NCBI GenBank assembly: GCA_001600615.1
Contig: BCKK01000001.1
Span: forward strand, 1,155,082-1,219,081
Direction: 5' to 3'
DNA from: Dioszegia crocea
Lineage: Eukaryota > Basidiomycota > Tremellomycetes > Tremellales > Bulleribasidiaceae
DNA length: 64,000 nucleotides
Shown here: positions 1-12,262 of the stretch, piece by piece
Layout: every line of letters begins with the position of its first letter
Position numbering within the stretch: the first letter of the stretch is position 1
Made by a program: the position numbers and the translations under genes
Notes under the pieces: model-generated
The model's input: the letters and a program-made list of their open reading frames with translations, nothing else
The model's database searches: none
Told to the model about the DNA's origin: nothing

Positions 1-1921
1 GCGGATCGGGACGTAGAGTACCGCACAAGCTCGATGAGCGTAGAGCCACTTGTGGCAGTTCTGTTGTATCAGCTGAAGGTTCTGGAAGACGACTCACTGA
101 AACCCAAAAATCCGGATCGGACGCTTTGACATCCGTCTTGACCTGCCCGATAGCATGGGCGGCGTCGACCATCGACAGCACGCCATACTTCTTGCACAGT
201 CGGATGAGGTCGTCCATGGGGTAAATCATACTAAATCGCACGTCAGTGATTTAATGACCCCTTAAACCGCTTCAAAATCTGGACATGACCCACCCCGGCA
301 TGCTTGATATCTGGTCAATGACTAGACCCCGAATCCTCCGATGCACATCCACGCCTGTCGGTTTGGCTTGACCCGTATAGTGAGGTCTGGCGGGAGTATT
401 GAAGCGCTCCAGGACCTCCTCGGTACGACGCACAATCTCAGCATGGGAGATCGGAAAGTCGAGATTGATGACTTCGAGCGTCAGACTCGGACTCCGGTCG
501 CACAAGTACTTGATGGTCTGGGCAACTGCGCCGTAGGTTGTGTTATCTGATCAATCAGCTCTTATGCCTACACGACCCCAAGGTATACGTACAAGCCAAG
601 ATGATATCCCCCTCTGCCCAATCCATCTCCCTCAGGATGTTGTTCATGCCGTGCGTGGCTCCAGGAACGATCACCACCTCGTCCATTCCCGCCCCGATAA
701 GGTCCGCGACCCGCTGTCGAGCTTTGTGGAGATGGGGCAGATATGCCCGCTTAATAAAATGGTCGGGGCAGGCTTCACACTCGTCCGAGATTGCACGCAT
801 GGCTCGGACGACTGAGGTAGGCGGGGAGCCATACGAGCCATTGTTGAAATTGAGATCTAGCCCAGTCAGCTCTGTCTTATGACATCGGGATATCGTGAAA
901 CTGCTCACATCCCTGTTTGAATGACCAATACTTGAGCATACCATGTCCGAAGTCGGGAAAGCCCTCTTGACGCTGGCCGTCCAGCTCGGCCTCCCCGGAC
1001 TTCGCTCCCATCACGGATGCCTCCGAACCTCGTTCTGTTACCGCCAGGCCATTGGGCTCTTCTCGAAGAGCATGATGCCGCTCGACATCATCATACTCTG
1101 TGGTTGATGTCCCGGTCCAGACGTCTGCTTTCTCCTGGACAAATGTCTGGAAACTCCCTCATCAGCAAATTCAGATTCGGGTTGAGGACCAGGTGACGTA
1201 CTCCCAGATCCTTGGCTCCAAAAGATGGACATCGTCGTTCCAGACGTACACCCACGCGACGGTCTCTTCGCCTTCGCCATCGGACCTTTCGGCAGCTGAG
1301 TCGGATGAGGATGACGCCATCACGACTGTTGCATCTGCCCTGTAAGACGCAGGGGAAGCCGCGGAGTGCTGCTGTGACATACGAACGGGCAGCTCATGGC
1401 GGGTGTATTGCTACTCGAGTCAGTGCAAGGTCCACAGCATTGGCGAGATTAACAGAGGACGCGTACATTACCCTCGAAAGTATCCAGAGCTAGAACGTCC
1501 CCGTAGCTCAAGCCTTTGACCAATGTGCCTCGAGTCCTGAAGTCGATATCCCCACGCGCCCCGCCATCCTCCGACAACAGCTCAGTCGCTGACTGCTTAT
1601 CGATCACCGCAGGATAGTCCTCATTCTTTACATGATGGCGAGTGTATCCCTACAGATTAGACCTGGGCCAGATACAACAGCCCGCACACTCGTACGGCAG
1701 GGACGGACTTACTGGCAAGACAGCGTCGTGGAACTCGAGACCTTCAGTCTTGCGCCTCAATACACGGAGCAGAATCGCAGGATGACAGAGTGTGCCGTAG
1801 AAGAAGACTTGATATTGGTCAGCTTGGGTCAACTTGTTCCGTCTGACGGCCACGCAAGTGAGGAATGTAGGGAAGGAGGTGCCTCACAGTCGAAGGTCTC
1901 TCTAATCTCGGGGGAGGCCAT
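1..1921 (-). CDS. AIG2/GGCT-like domain fused to class V PLP aminotransferase/lyase (partial, runs off left edge)
   Basis: The N-terminal exons give an AIG2-type gamma-glutamyl(amine) cyclotransferase domain. They show FFYGTLCHP near the start, then YTRHHVKNEDYPAVI, a DTFEGNQYTR segment carrying the family's catalytic Glu, and a closing WDFQTFVQEKADVWTG. The frame then runs without a stop from about 1155 into FGHGMLKYWSFKQG, across a 52-nt intron (GTGAGC...CTGACTGGGCTAG), into LNFNNGSYGSPP. That is the start of a class V PLP enzyme of the isopenicillin N epimerase/Egt2 type. Later exons show VDAAHAIG (cofactor Asp) and NCHKWLYAHR (the PLP lysine). The sequence leaves the window before the C-terminus. 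I chose the ATG at 1919-1921 because a GTGAGG donor lets it splice to the YGTL exon. If the domains are separate genes, the PLP enzyme starts at 1011. Chemistry is inferred from families. The acceptor before FQTF (GGGAG) is weak. Confidence 0.7.
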
Positions 1922-2305
1922 TGCGAGAGCAGTTGCTGAGTTGATGAAGTGCCAGCAGGTGATGAACCTGAATGAGCGATAAGCTGCCTGATAGGCCCTC
2001 ACCGACTCGCACCGCAGCCCTTTTGTGGTCGACTCGACATCTACCCCGCATTACAGCCGCGTCTACCCCGCATTCTTACACGTGGCACTGTAACGGCATG
2101 GTTGACGCGTTTGAGATGGGAGAGCTTGTTTTGACTTTTGGAAAGGGGTGCTTGGTGGGTCACCTTACTTTTACACCTCACACCACTCGTACAGAACAGC
2201 TCCAGGAGAGCCTGCGGGGACATCAGTGACTGTCAATCACCATCTTGAAACTCTTATTTCTGAGGTTGGAGTCCCGCAAATAACGATCGCCACACCGACA
2301 CCGTC
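1922..2305. other. Divergent intergenic region, fusion gene / MPH1
   Basis: About 380 bases separate the minus-strand fusion gene from the plus-strand helicase gene. I saw no convincing ORF, RNA gene or clear TATA box. It presumably holds both promoters. Confidence 0.5.
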
Positions 2306-5300
2306 ATGTCGGATGACTATGACTTTGATGACTCATTCGACGCCTCATTCCTCCGCGAGGTAGACAATATCGCTGCTACAGCCATAACCACTGCGAAGCC
2401 TGCCGGCGCTGGAAATGGTCTAGGGCGGACGACTTCCCACCCCGTTACATCATTCAACAAAGGCTGGACGGGACCTCAGCGAAGTGTCTCTTCAGCCTCA
2501 TCCTCTCGCCCTCCTCCACCTCGCGCACCGCCTCAACTACCCTTCCAGAAACGGCCCGTCACTGCCACATCTGCTCCTGCAACCGATGCCGATCCTCCTC
2601 TATCCCCGCGGTCAAAGGGCGCACTAGCTCGTCGACTTGCACTACAGGCTTTGTCTGCTCAACCCCAGGGCCTCCCATTCAAAGCTGTTCCCAAATCCGC
2701 TGTCGCATCACGCTCAGCTTCGGGACCTGCGCCAACTACGCTCCCTGCTGCCTCATCTTCTCGACTCGGGCGGACGAGTAGCGGATCTACAGGGTTCCAG
2801 ACACATCTGAACTTCCGGAAGGAGAATCAGGCAACGAAAGGGAAGAGATGGGATCGGACGGCATTCGCAGCGACGGGGAAACGGAAGGGAGCTGCAGGGA
2901 AGAACAAGGGTGCACTGGAGGCACAGAAGAAGCGAAAGGCGGGCGCGGCGTTTCAGGACGATGATGACGATGATGATGAAATGGATTGCGAAGAGGATGA
3001 TTGGGGTGAACCGCTCGCACCTGATCCGAAGTCCAAGGTCGATCTAGGTGGGTCATACTCACTGATTACCATAAGAAGCGCTTTTGCTGACTTGATGTAA
3101 GGTAAAGCATACGATCCTCCAAGACATCATCCAGACCTATCAGCAGTCAGCAGCTATGTCTACCCTACGAATCGGCCGAAGCGGGATTACCAGTACGAGA
3201 TTGTTCAGGCGTGCTTCATGGATAATTGTCTGGTCGCCCTGCCGACTGGACTGGGGAAGACCTTTGTCGCTGGTGTCGTCATGCTCAACTGTACGTCGCC
3301 TGTATGTTGATAGTCCGCAGATATACCGCTGACGATAAGTCTATCGGTGGTTCCCAACCGGCAAGATCGTCTTTCTCGCCCCCACCAAACCGCTTGTCAA
3401 TCAACAAATCGAGGCATGTCAGATGACGTGCGGTATCCCAAGTAAAGACGCAGCAGTGATGACGGGATCTAGTGTTTCAGCAAAAGAAAGAGTCAAGCTG
3501 GTATGTTTCCTCACCTGCGTTCTCGCCCACGCCAGAAGCTAATTGGACTAGTGGCAAGAAAGGCGCGTCTTCTACTGCACTCCTCAAACTATGTACAACG
3601 ACCTCACGACGGGTCGACTCGACCCTCGCGATATCGTCCTTGCCGTATTTGACGAGGCCCACAAGGCGTCGGGATCCTACGCATACACCACCATCCTCGC
3701 TTACCTCACCGCCCATCAACCGTTCTTCCGAGTATTGGCCCTAACGGCGACGCCAGGCGCGGACGTACCGAAAGTCCAGGGCGTGGTGGATGCTTTACAC
3801 ATCAGTAGGATTGAGATCAGAGAGGCGGAAGATCCTGCCATTAGCAAATACATGAATGAGAAGGTGAGTTGACTTCTCTTTCTAGTCGAACAATGCGTTG
3901 ATTCCACAAGAAAACCGAGCGGCACGTCGTGCCAATGTCAGACGTCATCGAGACATTCAGAGACCGCTGGGCCGTCTTAATGAGGGTGAGTCAGCTTTGA
4001 TTCTCTGGATATGCTTGACCTCGCATATCCCCACCAGTACTTTGCTGATAATGCTAGCCAATGGTCCTTAAGCTCGTGGAGAAGGGTGTACTGATGGAAC
4101 GTGACCTGGATACCAAACGTCTCAAGCCATTTCGACTGACTGCGAGGCGGATGGAGATCAACAGGGATCGGACGAGCGGGCTGAGGTGGGCGTTAGGATC
4201 GTTGCAGAGTCTGGAGCAGATGGCGAGGGCCATGTCACATCTGGTGAGTCCTACCCTGCATCGCGTGGTCCCAAAGTAGAGAACGGCCAGCTGACTATTC
4301 AGCTCGAATTTTCTCTAGGCATGTTTCGGACCAGTCTGCTCGAGATAGCCGGCAACCAAAATCAGGAGACCGGCAAGAAGGCCGGATCAAAGGGCACCTC
4401 CAACTCTCTCAAAAACAACTTCGAATTCCAAAAGATCCTCAGAGATGTCGAGGCGGAGATGAATTTGATTCGTATTGGCGCGCAAGGTAGGGTCAGGAGT
4501 GACGCGCATCCTAAAATGGGGAAGACACTTGAATTGGTATGTGCACTTATGATTCGTTGGTTTGGGGTAGAGTCAAACTCTGACATCCCAGTTGCTTGCC
4601 CACTTTACTCAGGCTCAAGAGGATGAGGATGTACATGGTATCGAGAATGACACTCGTGCCATGGTATTCTGCTCTTATCGGCATTGTGTCTTGGAAATCG
4701 TTGTGAGTGACTTTTTCCGATCAAGTGGATCTACCGCTCATAGTCATAGGATATGTTAAACGAACACCCTGATCTACTGAAAGCGACCAAATTTGTCGGT
4801 CAATCTCAGGGCAAGCAGGAGAATGACAAAGGATTCAATCAGAAGGAGCAGAAGAAGGTGAGTCTGTCCTCGGATGCGAAAGTGTTCCTCTATTCTGACC
4901 AACAGACTATTGTCGACTTCAAAGAGGGGAAACACAATATCCTAGTGTCGACCTCAATCGGAGAGGAAGGTCTAGACATCGGAGAAGTCGATTTTGTCAT
5001 CATCTACGATATGCCCAAACAGAGTATCAAACTGGTAAGTTGGCTTTTCAATCCAAACACAATCAAGCTGATATCCAGCTTCAACGAATCGGTCGTACGG
5101 GCCGAAAACGAGACGGACAGGTCCACGTTCTCATGTCCGAGAATCGCGAAGATCTTAATTGGGATAGCGCCCAACAGACACACCGGGAGATCCAAGAAGA
5201 GATTCTCCACTCGCGGAATCTTGAACTTTTCGAAGACGTCGAGCGCCTTCTCCCTGCTGGTCCATTCCCGAAGTGCGACGAGAAGGAGATGCCGGTCGAT

Positions 5301-7140
5301 CCATGGGATCCGGAGGATCAGAAACGGAAGATCCCTGCTGCGAGTGCGATAGGGAAGGGCAAGGCGAAGGAGAAGGATCCGCCGGTTCAGAGAGGGGATG
5401 CGATACCCGAGGGAGCAGCGAATGGGTTCAAGAGCGTCACTGAGCTCTTGAGGGAGCAAGGACGGGATGTGGGACTTGGAGAGAAGTCGAAAGGGAAGGG
5501 CGTAGCTGCTGCGAATGGAAAGAGCAAGGCTGTTGGAGGGAGGAAGAGGAAAGTAGCTAGTCCTGTTCGGAGTGAGAGTGAGGATGATGATGAGCCTTTG
5601 GAAGATGAGGAGTTGCTCTTTGGGCCCATGAAGGTGTCGGGGCGAGAGCCGGCCAAGAAGCCTAAGAAGGCAGTAGGCAAGGCAAAGGCGGGCAAGGAGG
5701 AAGCTGGGGTGAAAGGGAAGAAGGCGGTCAAGGGGAAGAAGGGGAAAGCTGTGCAGGAAGAGGAGGAAGAGGAGCCAGAGGAGGACCCGGAAGATCCCAA
5801 GGTGATTCGGAGGAAAGAGGAGGAACTCCGGAAGAAGAGGGAAGAATCACTTGATCGCATCGGCCTCGATTTTTTCAACACTATAGGACCAACTCGGCTC
5901 GGTCCGGCCACTCGCCTTGAAACTCCGCCTAGCTCCCCTCCGATTAGGCTGGCCGACAAACGGGCAGCTCACCCACCCTCCAGCCCGAGATCGGACGAAT
6001 CCGTCCAGATCCCTCGAAAGGGAGCGATAACGGGCGGAGGGGATACTGGTCGACTAAGCCCAAATACAGCAAAGCTCGCTGGTTTCAGCCAGATTGACGC
6101 CATCGATTTCTCATGGCATGACAGCGATGACGAGTCGGGTCTACCTGCTGTCAAAACGCAGGAGGTCCAGTATGACGATGAGGATGAGACCCTCGTACCC
6201 TCCATCCCTCCTCGCCGTATCGGACTGTCGAGATCCAAGCCTCCGACTCAGATCAAATCGACTGCTCCCCTCGGACCATCCAAATCCACCATCGCGATGC
6301 CGCCCCCTGTCTTTCCACATCATCGAACTTCCTCACCTGCCGGTCCACCATCAAAGACCACACCTGCGGTCGACTCAACCCAATTCCCCGTCCGTCGGCT
6401 AGGAGCGAGGCGGGGGAGGGTAATGCTACCTAGCTCGTCGGAGAAGGAGAGCGCGGCCGCTACTGCGGAACCTAGAGAAATGTCCAGCCCCCTTGCTCCT
6501 GCCAGACCGAACGGTGCGGCGAGAACGAAGCGGATGATGAGTGATCCCGCCTCGAGTCCTGGGCCCGTTCAAAGACCGAAAACGAAGGGAAAGGGGAAGG
6601 TTCCGAACGCCGCGATTAAGAGATACGTGAGTTGTGTCTTGTCAGTCACTCCTCGAAGAAATATCCAAGCTGATATTACAGATTGACGAGGATGTTCACG
6701 TTTCCGGTCCGGAATCCTCAGACGAAGCTTCTCCTGAAGAAGAGGACGAGACGGATCGTGTGTTCGCTGGCAGGAACTTCGATCCTACCCAAGCTCCCAA
6801 GGGATACAACCAACGCGCCATGTATCTCGCCGGCCTGTCAACTCAAGCTGGACGTACGGCTGGGCTGGGCTTCCGCAAGAGAGGGGACGAGGAGGGGTTC
6901 TTGGCAAAAGCAAGGAGGCCGGTGCTGGTCACGGATGATGAGGAAAGTGAGGGTGGTGGGGCAGGTACGGCAGGAGGTGGGGGAAGCGATAGTGAGAATG
7001 AGTACGAGATGGGAAGTTTTGTGGTGCAGGATGATGATGACTTGGGGTTTGATGATGGTGAGTATTAGCAGAGGGTTTTGTTTTGTACTTTCCATGTGGG
7101 CCATTAGCTGATTGGTCTAGTTGGAGAGGAGTCTTTCTAG
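2306..7140 (+). CDS. MPH1: ATP-dependent DNA helicase, FANCM/MPH1 family
   Basis: A superfamily 2 helicase that remodels D-loops and stalled forks in the nucleus. The exons show motif I (ALPTGLGKT), motif Ia (APTKPLVNQQI), a DEAH motif II, motif III (ALTATPG), motif V (TSIGEEGLDIGEVDF) and motif VI (QRIGRTGRKRDG). After motif VI comes REDLNWDSAQQTHREIQEE, a signature of MPH1/FANCM. The N-terminus is acidic and low complexity (MSDDYDFDDSFDASFL). A long lysine/acidic linker and Ser/Pro-rich tail follow the helicase core, typical of fungal MPH1. At least eight short introns are needed; the first is at about 3048-3101. The final intron (GTGAGT at about 7059, branch GCTGAT, acceptor TCTAG) gives an end of DDVGEESF with stop at 7138-7140. 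Without it, translation stops at 7068. The call is very secure; individual joins around 3,850-5,060 are approximate. Confidence 0.93.
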
Positions 7141-7321
7141 TCGGTTTGATGCACGTTGGACGTGCTGTGTATAATGTCGTGCCAAGAAGTGCCCCTTGCA
7201 TCTGTCGCCTGCCTAGCGACTGTCTTGTATTCATGCGGCCCGAAACAACCATGTACCATTTACCTGTAACGATATTAGCTATGCCATACAGCTGGACAGC
7301 CTGAAACATACTAGATATATC

Positions 7322-8508
7322 CTACAGCTTCATACCACACGCCGGACAAGGAGGCATATCCTTCCTCGCTCTAACCTCTATTTTGACCTTGTTCAGGTGC
7401 GACCGACCGCCAGCCACCAAAACAGCCCTAGCATAGCTGGCAAGCTCTTCTGCCTGCCTTAGCTCATTCACCCTATCCTGTGCCTCTTCTGCGGCAGACA
7501 CCTCTTCGGGGCCATCGTCGGGCCTGATTGGTGCTTCGACTGTCCCTCCGATGATGACTCGCGTTTCATCGATGATTGCCTGAGTCCGCACACCGAGATC
7601 CTCCCTCAATGAGTGGAAGGTGTCCCTTATCTCCGACCCTATCCACCTTCCCAAGGACTCCATAGTATCCGATGTTCTCCACGGTAATTGAATCCGGTTG
7701 AGCCAGGGAGGTCGGTGGCGATGGATGTATAGGAAAGTGGTAGACCCCGGAAGGACAGAGAAGGGGTATTTGGGTTGGGTGTGACGGTACAGTGTAGGTA
7801 AATGATAGCCGGTTCGGCTTTCGCCAAGTTGAGGGATGGGAAAGGCGAGAGGGGTAATTCGCCCGTGGTATTGACACCAGACGCGAGGAGCAACGCGGGA
7901 CAGCAAGAGCGCAGCGAGATCTGCGGCTTGCGTCGCCGGGGCATAGTCAGACATACGACTCATGCTACCGATCTGTAAACTCTCTATCGCGGGCATGAAG
8001 CCGACGGGGAGAGCCCGCAGACTGGCTTCGACATTGTCCAACTCGCTCATGAGCGCTAGTACCCCATCTTGCTCAATCTGCTCCTTCTGTGTAACCGTCA
8101 TTTGGAGGTCTTCATCCTCGGCCGCGATGTAGGGCTCAGGTATAACGATTTTGAGTTGGTGTACGTAGCGGAGCGCGGCAAGCTTGGTATAGCCGGACCG
8201 GGCCAGCTCGTCGCTGTGAAGCCCATCCAGATTGGCTGGGGGGTTTACAGCTCGGTGGGAGAAGAAGGTGTGGATTTTATTCTCGACGTGGGAGATTCGG
8301 TATATGTGAGGTATGGCTGCTAGGTAGAATGCCTGTACATCTTGTCAGCGCGTCTGTCCTGCTCTGGTATTGGCGGCGGGGTAGAGCTTACCGAACAGAC
8401 GCGGATGACACTGATCTGGGGATAGTGCTGACCTTCCTCAGGAGTGATGGCGAATTCTAATATACTAGCGAGGATGTGCAGAGGTAGCTGATCCAGTGAT
8501 ATTGGCAT
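7322..8508 (-). CDS. F-box-like protein
   Basis: The N-terminus MPISLDQLPLHILASILEFA looks like an F-box (a Leu/Pro-led helix followed by VIRVCS), which recruits Skp1 in SCF ubiquitin ligases. One intron near 8332-8391 (GTAAGC donor, TGTACAG acceptor) joins it to FYLAAIPHIY, as in many fungal F-box proteins, and the rest is one long exon. The middle has loosely leucine-rich segments with no clear LRR or WD array. The C-terminal third is rich in Glu/Ala/Arg, likely helical, and ends in a CPACGMKL tail containing a CxxC. Substrate and partners are not visible. It could simply be a lineage-specific protein with an F-box-like helix. Confidence 0.7.
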
Positions 8509-8747
8509 TGTGGACTGGATGCTTTGGGGATGTGCAAGAGAGGTAGATGCAAGGTATGTAGCCAGCTATGCTGACGGAGGAGATCTGGATCTGGCCAGGC
8601 GCGGTCTTATCGGCTGGTATGAGGGGTTCAAGGTAGGTCGTTCGAATGGACTGAAACATACTAGGTCACCGTCTGGTAAATCATGAACGGGCTGGTACGG
8701 AATACATGGTGGTCTGATTCATCTACTCGTACACCGGATCTGGAACG

Positions 8748-9836
8748 TCACGCCTCCTTGGCCTCCTTCTTCTCTGCCTTCTTCTCCGCCTCGCGCTCCT
8801 TCACCTCGGCCTCTTGGTTTAGCCGCTTAATAGCAAGCTGGCCCATCCGTTCCATCAGGGCTGCCGCCTCATCGTCATACTGAGGCCACGGTTTGCGGAG
8901 GAAGTTGAGGATGACATGCCTCTGCTCTCGCTGAATGGGGAGGAGAGCTTCAGCGCGAGTTTTGGGGCCGAAGATGGGGAGGGATGCGAGATGTTCTTCC
9001 TTGGTGTTCGGCCCGATTCTCGCCTTCTTCTCAGACGGAGAGGGGGAGAGTTTGGCAATCCTGACAGCTTCTGCCTCCAGGATGATATCGATCCTCTCCT
9101 GCTCCCTGACCATCCGACAGTGATGCCACGACCGCTTCTTCTCCGGCTTCTTCTCGCCTTGTCCGGCACCATTCAACGCCATCCTCAGATTCTCAGAAGG
9201 AAGTAGCTCAGTGATATCCATAAGATCTCCCGCCTTCAAGGCCCGCCTCAAGAGTCTGTCGTTCCTCGCCTGCTGCTTGGTCATGGGACCGATAAACAGC
9301 TGCTTGATGAAGGGGAATTGCTTCTCGATCTCCAAGTCCAGCTCTTTCTCCTTCTTCTCCGCATCCGCCTTGTCCTTCTCGTACTGCTCCTTGGTTTTGG
9401 GACCGTAGGGCTTGGATTCGAGAGGGGCGGTGGGCGCATGGCAGAAAGTGGGGAATTTGGCGAGGGTCTTTTGAGCAGCCTCGACAGACTTGAGCTCATC
9501 TTCGAGTTTCTTGATCATGTTGTTGTGCTCAGTCCATGCCGATTCGCCGTGGAGGTAGCTGTTGTTCGCCTGCTCCCACCGGATCTTGCCCATGACGTAC
9601 TTGAGGGCAGTGACATGGTGGGAGCGGAGCAAGGCGTAGTTGACTTTGGGGGGCTGAGGCTGAGTTGCGGGAGATTTCTGGGCATGAGGTTTGGAGACGG
9701 TAGGGGCAGTGACGGCCAAGTGAGAGCGCTTGGTCGAAGGGGTGACAGCGGATAAGGAGATGGGAGAGGAAGGAGGGGTAGGGTAGCCGAAGCTCATAGC
9801 AGGATGGGAGGGTCGGGCGAAAGCGATAGTGGCCAT
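8748..9836 (-). CDS. Coiled-coil protein with four GPxT(K/R) repeats, unknown function
   Basis: A single-exon gene of 362 residues, unusual among its intron-rich neighbours. I do not recognise the family. Residues 1-64 are Ser/Pro/Thr-rich and probably disordered. From about residue 66 it is mostly charged helix with Lys/Glu-rich stretches, ending in a run of EKKAEKKEAKEA. A short motif recurs: GPKTK at 145, GPMTK at 183, GPNTK at 275 and GPKTR at 290, each preceded by Tyr, Ile or Phe and followed by acidic or polar residues. No signal peptide or membrane segment is seen. The ATG at 9834-9836 is the first in the frame. It is divergent from the oxidoreductase gene at 10507. Confidence 0.8.
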   Translation of the reverse strand: MATIAFARPSHPAMSFGYPTPPSSPISLSAVTPSTKRSHLAVTAPTVSKPHAQKSPATQPQPPKVNYALLRSHHVTALKYVMGKIRWEQANNSYLHGESAWTEHNNMIKKLEDELKSVEAAQKTLAKFPTFCHAPTAPLESKPYGPKTKEQYEKDKADAEKKEKELDLEIEKQFPFIKQLFIGPMTKQQARNDRLLRRALKAGDLMDITELLPSENLRMALNGAGQGEKKPEKKRSWHHCRMVREQERIDIILEAEAVRIAKLSPSPSEKKARIGPNTKEEHLASLPIFGPKTRAEALLPIQREQRHVILNFLRKPWPQYDDEAAALMERMGQLAIKRLNQEAEVKEREAEKKAEKKEAKEA

Positions 9837-10506
9837 TGTGAATGAGTGAGATTGCTGGTATGCGTGTGAGTGGGAGAGTATAAGTTGATGTCTGTGAGGC
9901 GAAGGTCAAGGTTAATCAGCTTTGATGTGAGGGTTGATGTGTGTGTATGGGGATAACCTGGGCAAGATACAGCCATATATAGACATCCAGCGAAAGCACT
10001 GGATGTCGGCCTCCTTTGACCCTCCGCCCCAATCAAAGTTCGAAACGAGTTTGAAAACCATAGGGAGAGCGCGCAATGGAATATTCGGGTAGGTACATCG
10101 TATCAAGGCGTTGAGACGTGGCTCTGACCAGGGGCGATAGGAGAAGTATAGCCTGCGACATGTGAGATCGGTTTGAAGCGCATAACGCCGTCAGGGGAGG
10201 TCAGGGGATGCCGCTGTCTCATACCCCTAGATACCTTCACAGGCTGAGGCGACCCGAGCGAAAGACCCTCGAGCATTGGAGGGGTGTGGAGAACAAGTCG
10301 ATATCATTGTTCGTAGGTAGAGTGATGATTGTTTGAGCTGCCAAGCGATGGCTAGATCCGGATATGGTTTCTGCTTTGTCATGGCTCCGTAAAAACCGGC
10401 AACACATTCCTTAGTTTCCGGAGCCCGGTTGCTTCGATAGCCGTAATATCATCCAGCCCGCACTTCATAAGGCGCCATCTCCGCATTCTACATTATCCAA
10501 CTCATC
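9837..10506. other. Divergent intergenic region, coiled-coil gene / oxidoreductase
   Basis: About 670 bases with no supported gene. A CATATATAG stretch at about 9973-9981 lies roughly 140 bp before the minus-strand start and could be its TATA element. Nothing else is convincing. Confidence 0.4.
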
Positions 10507-11907
10507 ATGTCCCACTCGAAATCCAACCAGCTCGTCCTGGCCGAGAGGCCTCAGCGAGGACCGGTCAACGACCGAACTTTCCGACGCGAAGTCGCCAATC
10601 TACCCGAGTTGAAGGAAGGGGAATTACGCGTCCGGGTGGACTATGTCTCCATCGTAAGTCTGCTGATTGGGCGACTGTGCCCAGATCTACAGTGGTGACC
10701 AGAACTGATTTCTAGGATCCTACTCAACGGAACTGGCTCAATGATGCCAGATCATACATGGAGCCCGTCAAGATTGGAGCTGTGATGCGCGCTGCGGGAG
10801 TCGGGCGGGTCGTCAAATCCAACGCCAAGGGCTTTGCCGAGGGTGATCTGGTATGTGCCTTCCAGCTTGCATCTTTCCATCTTTCCAAGCGTGAAACGAG
10901 TCTCTGACCCAGCATAGGTGTTTGGAACTCTAGGCTGGCAGACATACTGGCAAGGTCCTTCGAACAAGGTCGAGCACCGCGACATCCCCCGCGGCGGGAA
11001 AGACGTGGATCACCTAGGTCTCTTCGGTGCATCAGGCATGACGGCTTACTTTGGAATGTTCGATATTGGGAATCTCAAAGATGGTGACAATGTGGTCATT
11101 TCCGGTGCAGCGGGATCTGTTGGTCTGGTGAGTCAAAACCGCAACCTCTAGCCCCCACTCGATCGACCTGATGACAAGTCGAATGGTTGCTGATCTCTCC
11201 AGATCGCCACTCAGATCGCCCTATCCCACCCAAAGTGCACAGTCACAGGTATTGCTGGCTCCGCTGAGAAGTGTGCCGAATTGAAGAAGCTTGGCGTGCA
11301 CAATGGCATCAACTACAAGGACAAGGACTTCAGGAAGCAACTCAGGAAGGTCGGGCTGGTTGATCTGTACTTTGACAATGGTGAGTACTCTCCCGATCAT
11401 CACGTCCATGGTGAGACCTGGCTGATGGTACAGTCGGCGGAGAAATCCTGGACATCGTTCTTGGTCAGCTTCAAGTATACGCCCGGATCGTCCTCTGCGG
11501 TATGATTGCAGCGTACAAGTCCGTCATACCTCATTATCTGCCATGATACACCCGGCTGACCCAAGCAGCGCCACGACGCCTCCTCCAATCCTCAACCTCG
11601 CCTCCATGATCAGTACCAAATCTTCCATGCGCGGCTTCATCGTCTTTGATTATGCGACGAGGTATGGGGAAGGCAGGGCGTACCTGGCCGACATGGTTGA
11701 TAGGGGCACGATGAAGTACGAGTACCACGTGCTCAAGCCTGGGAAGGGGGAAGAGGATGGGTTGGGGCAGTGTGTAGGCGCCTTGGAGGATGTCTTTTCC
11801 GGTCGGAACTTTGGAAAGACGTGAGTGCGCAGGCTGTACGATATGTCGATACGGGCTAATAAGTTAGGGTCGTGCGGGTCTCGCAAGAGGAGAAGAGCAA
11901 GCTGTAG
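10507..11907 (+). CDS. NADP-dependent medium-chain reductase (alkenal/quinone reductase type)
   Basis: A zinc-free medium-chain dehydrogenase/reductase of the prostaglandin reductase/alkenal double-bond reductase type, which reduces conjugated C=C bonds with NADPH, probably in the cytosol. The joined exons give DPTQRNWLNDARSYMEPVKIG, typical of the family's substrate loop, then the nucleotide-binding GAAGSVGL, and VGGEILD followed by RGFIVFDY. Typical zinc-ligand Cys/His pairs are absent. Six introns of about 55-75 nt are evident, the last just before VVRVSQEEKSKL. The intron near 11502 (GTACAA donor) is needed to keep frame; without it a stop intervenes. The exact substrate cannot be told from sequence. 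Confidence 0.9.
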
Positions 11908-12262
11908 CTGGGTACTTATGGTCTGACGGAAAGCATTAAGGGCTTGAGTGTCGTGCAGTGCGAAGGGCCAACTCGCCTACAGTGTTGGTCTTCAGATTTC
12001 CGGGTCAAAGGGGTGGACGTATGATGATATGCATGACTTGTCATTGGGAGACCAGTCTCCAAATGGTGGCCTTTTCCTCCAGCAATGCCAAGGATAGGGG
12101 TTGAAGGGGACCTTGGAATAGACGTGTTTTGTAGTTGGCATGAGACGAGTATCATCTACCGGGGGAACGTGCGGGGAACCGAGGGCTCCATCGAGTATCG
12201 GAAATGAATCGAGGCAGTGTATTGACAGGGTATCTAAACGTCGAAGCAATCTTGAGTATCGC
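11908..12262. other. Convergent intergenic region
   Basis: About 355 bases between the oxidoreductase stop and the first RING gene's stop. It should carry both 3' untranslated regions. No ORF on either strand continues the neighbouring families. Confidence 0.5.

Noticed and set aside
1009..1011. ATG as separate start of the PLP enzyme
   Set aside because: Possible, but no stop separates it from the AIG2 frame and the two domains join in one reading frame, so the fusion model is preferred.
5387..5959. 190-codon minus-strand ORF inside MPH1
   Set aside because: Shadow of the Lys/Glu-rich MPH1 linker; Ser-rich mirror sequence with no splice support.
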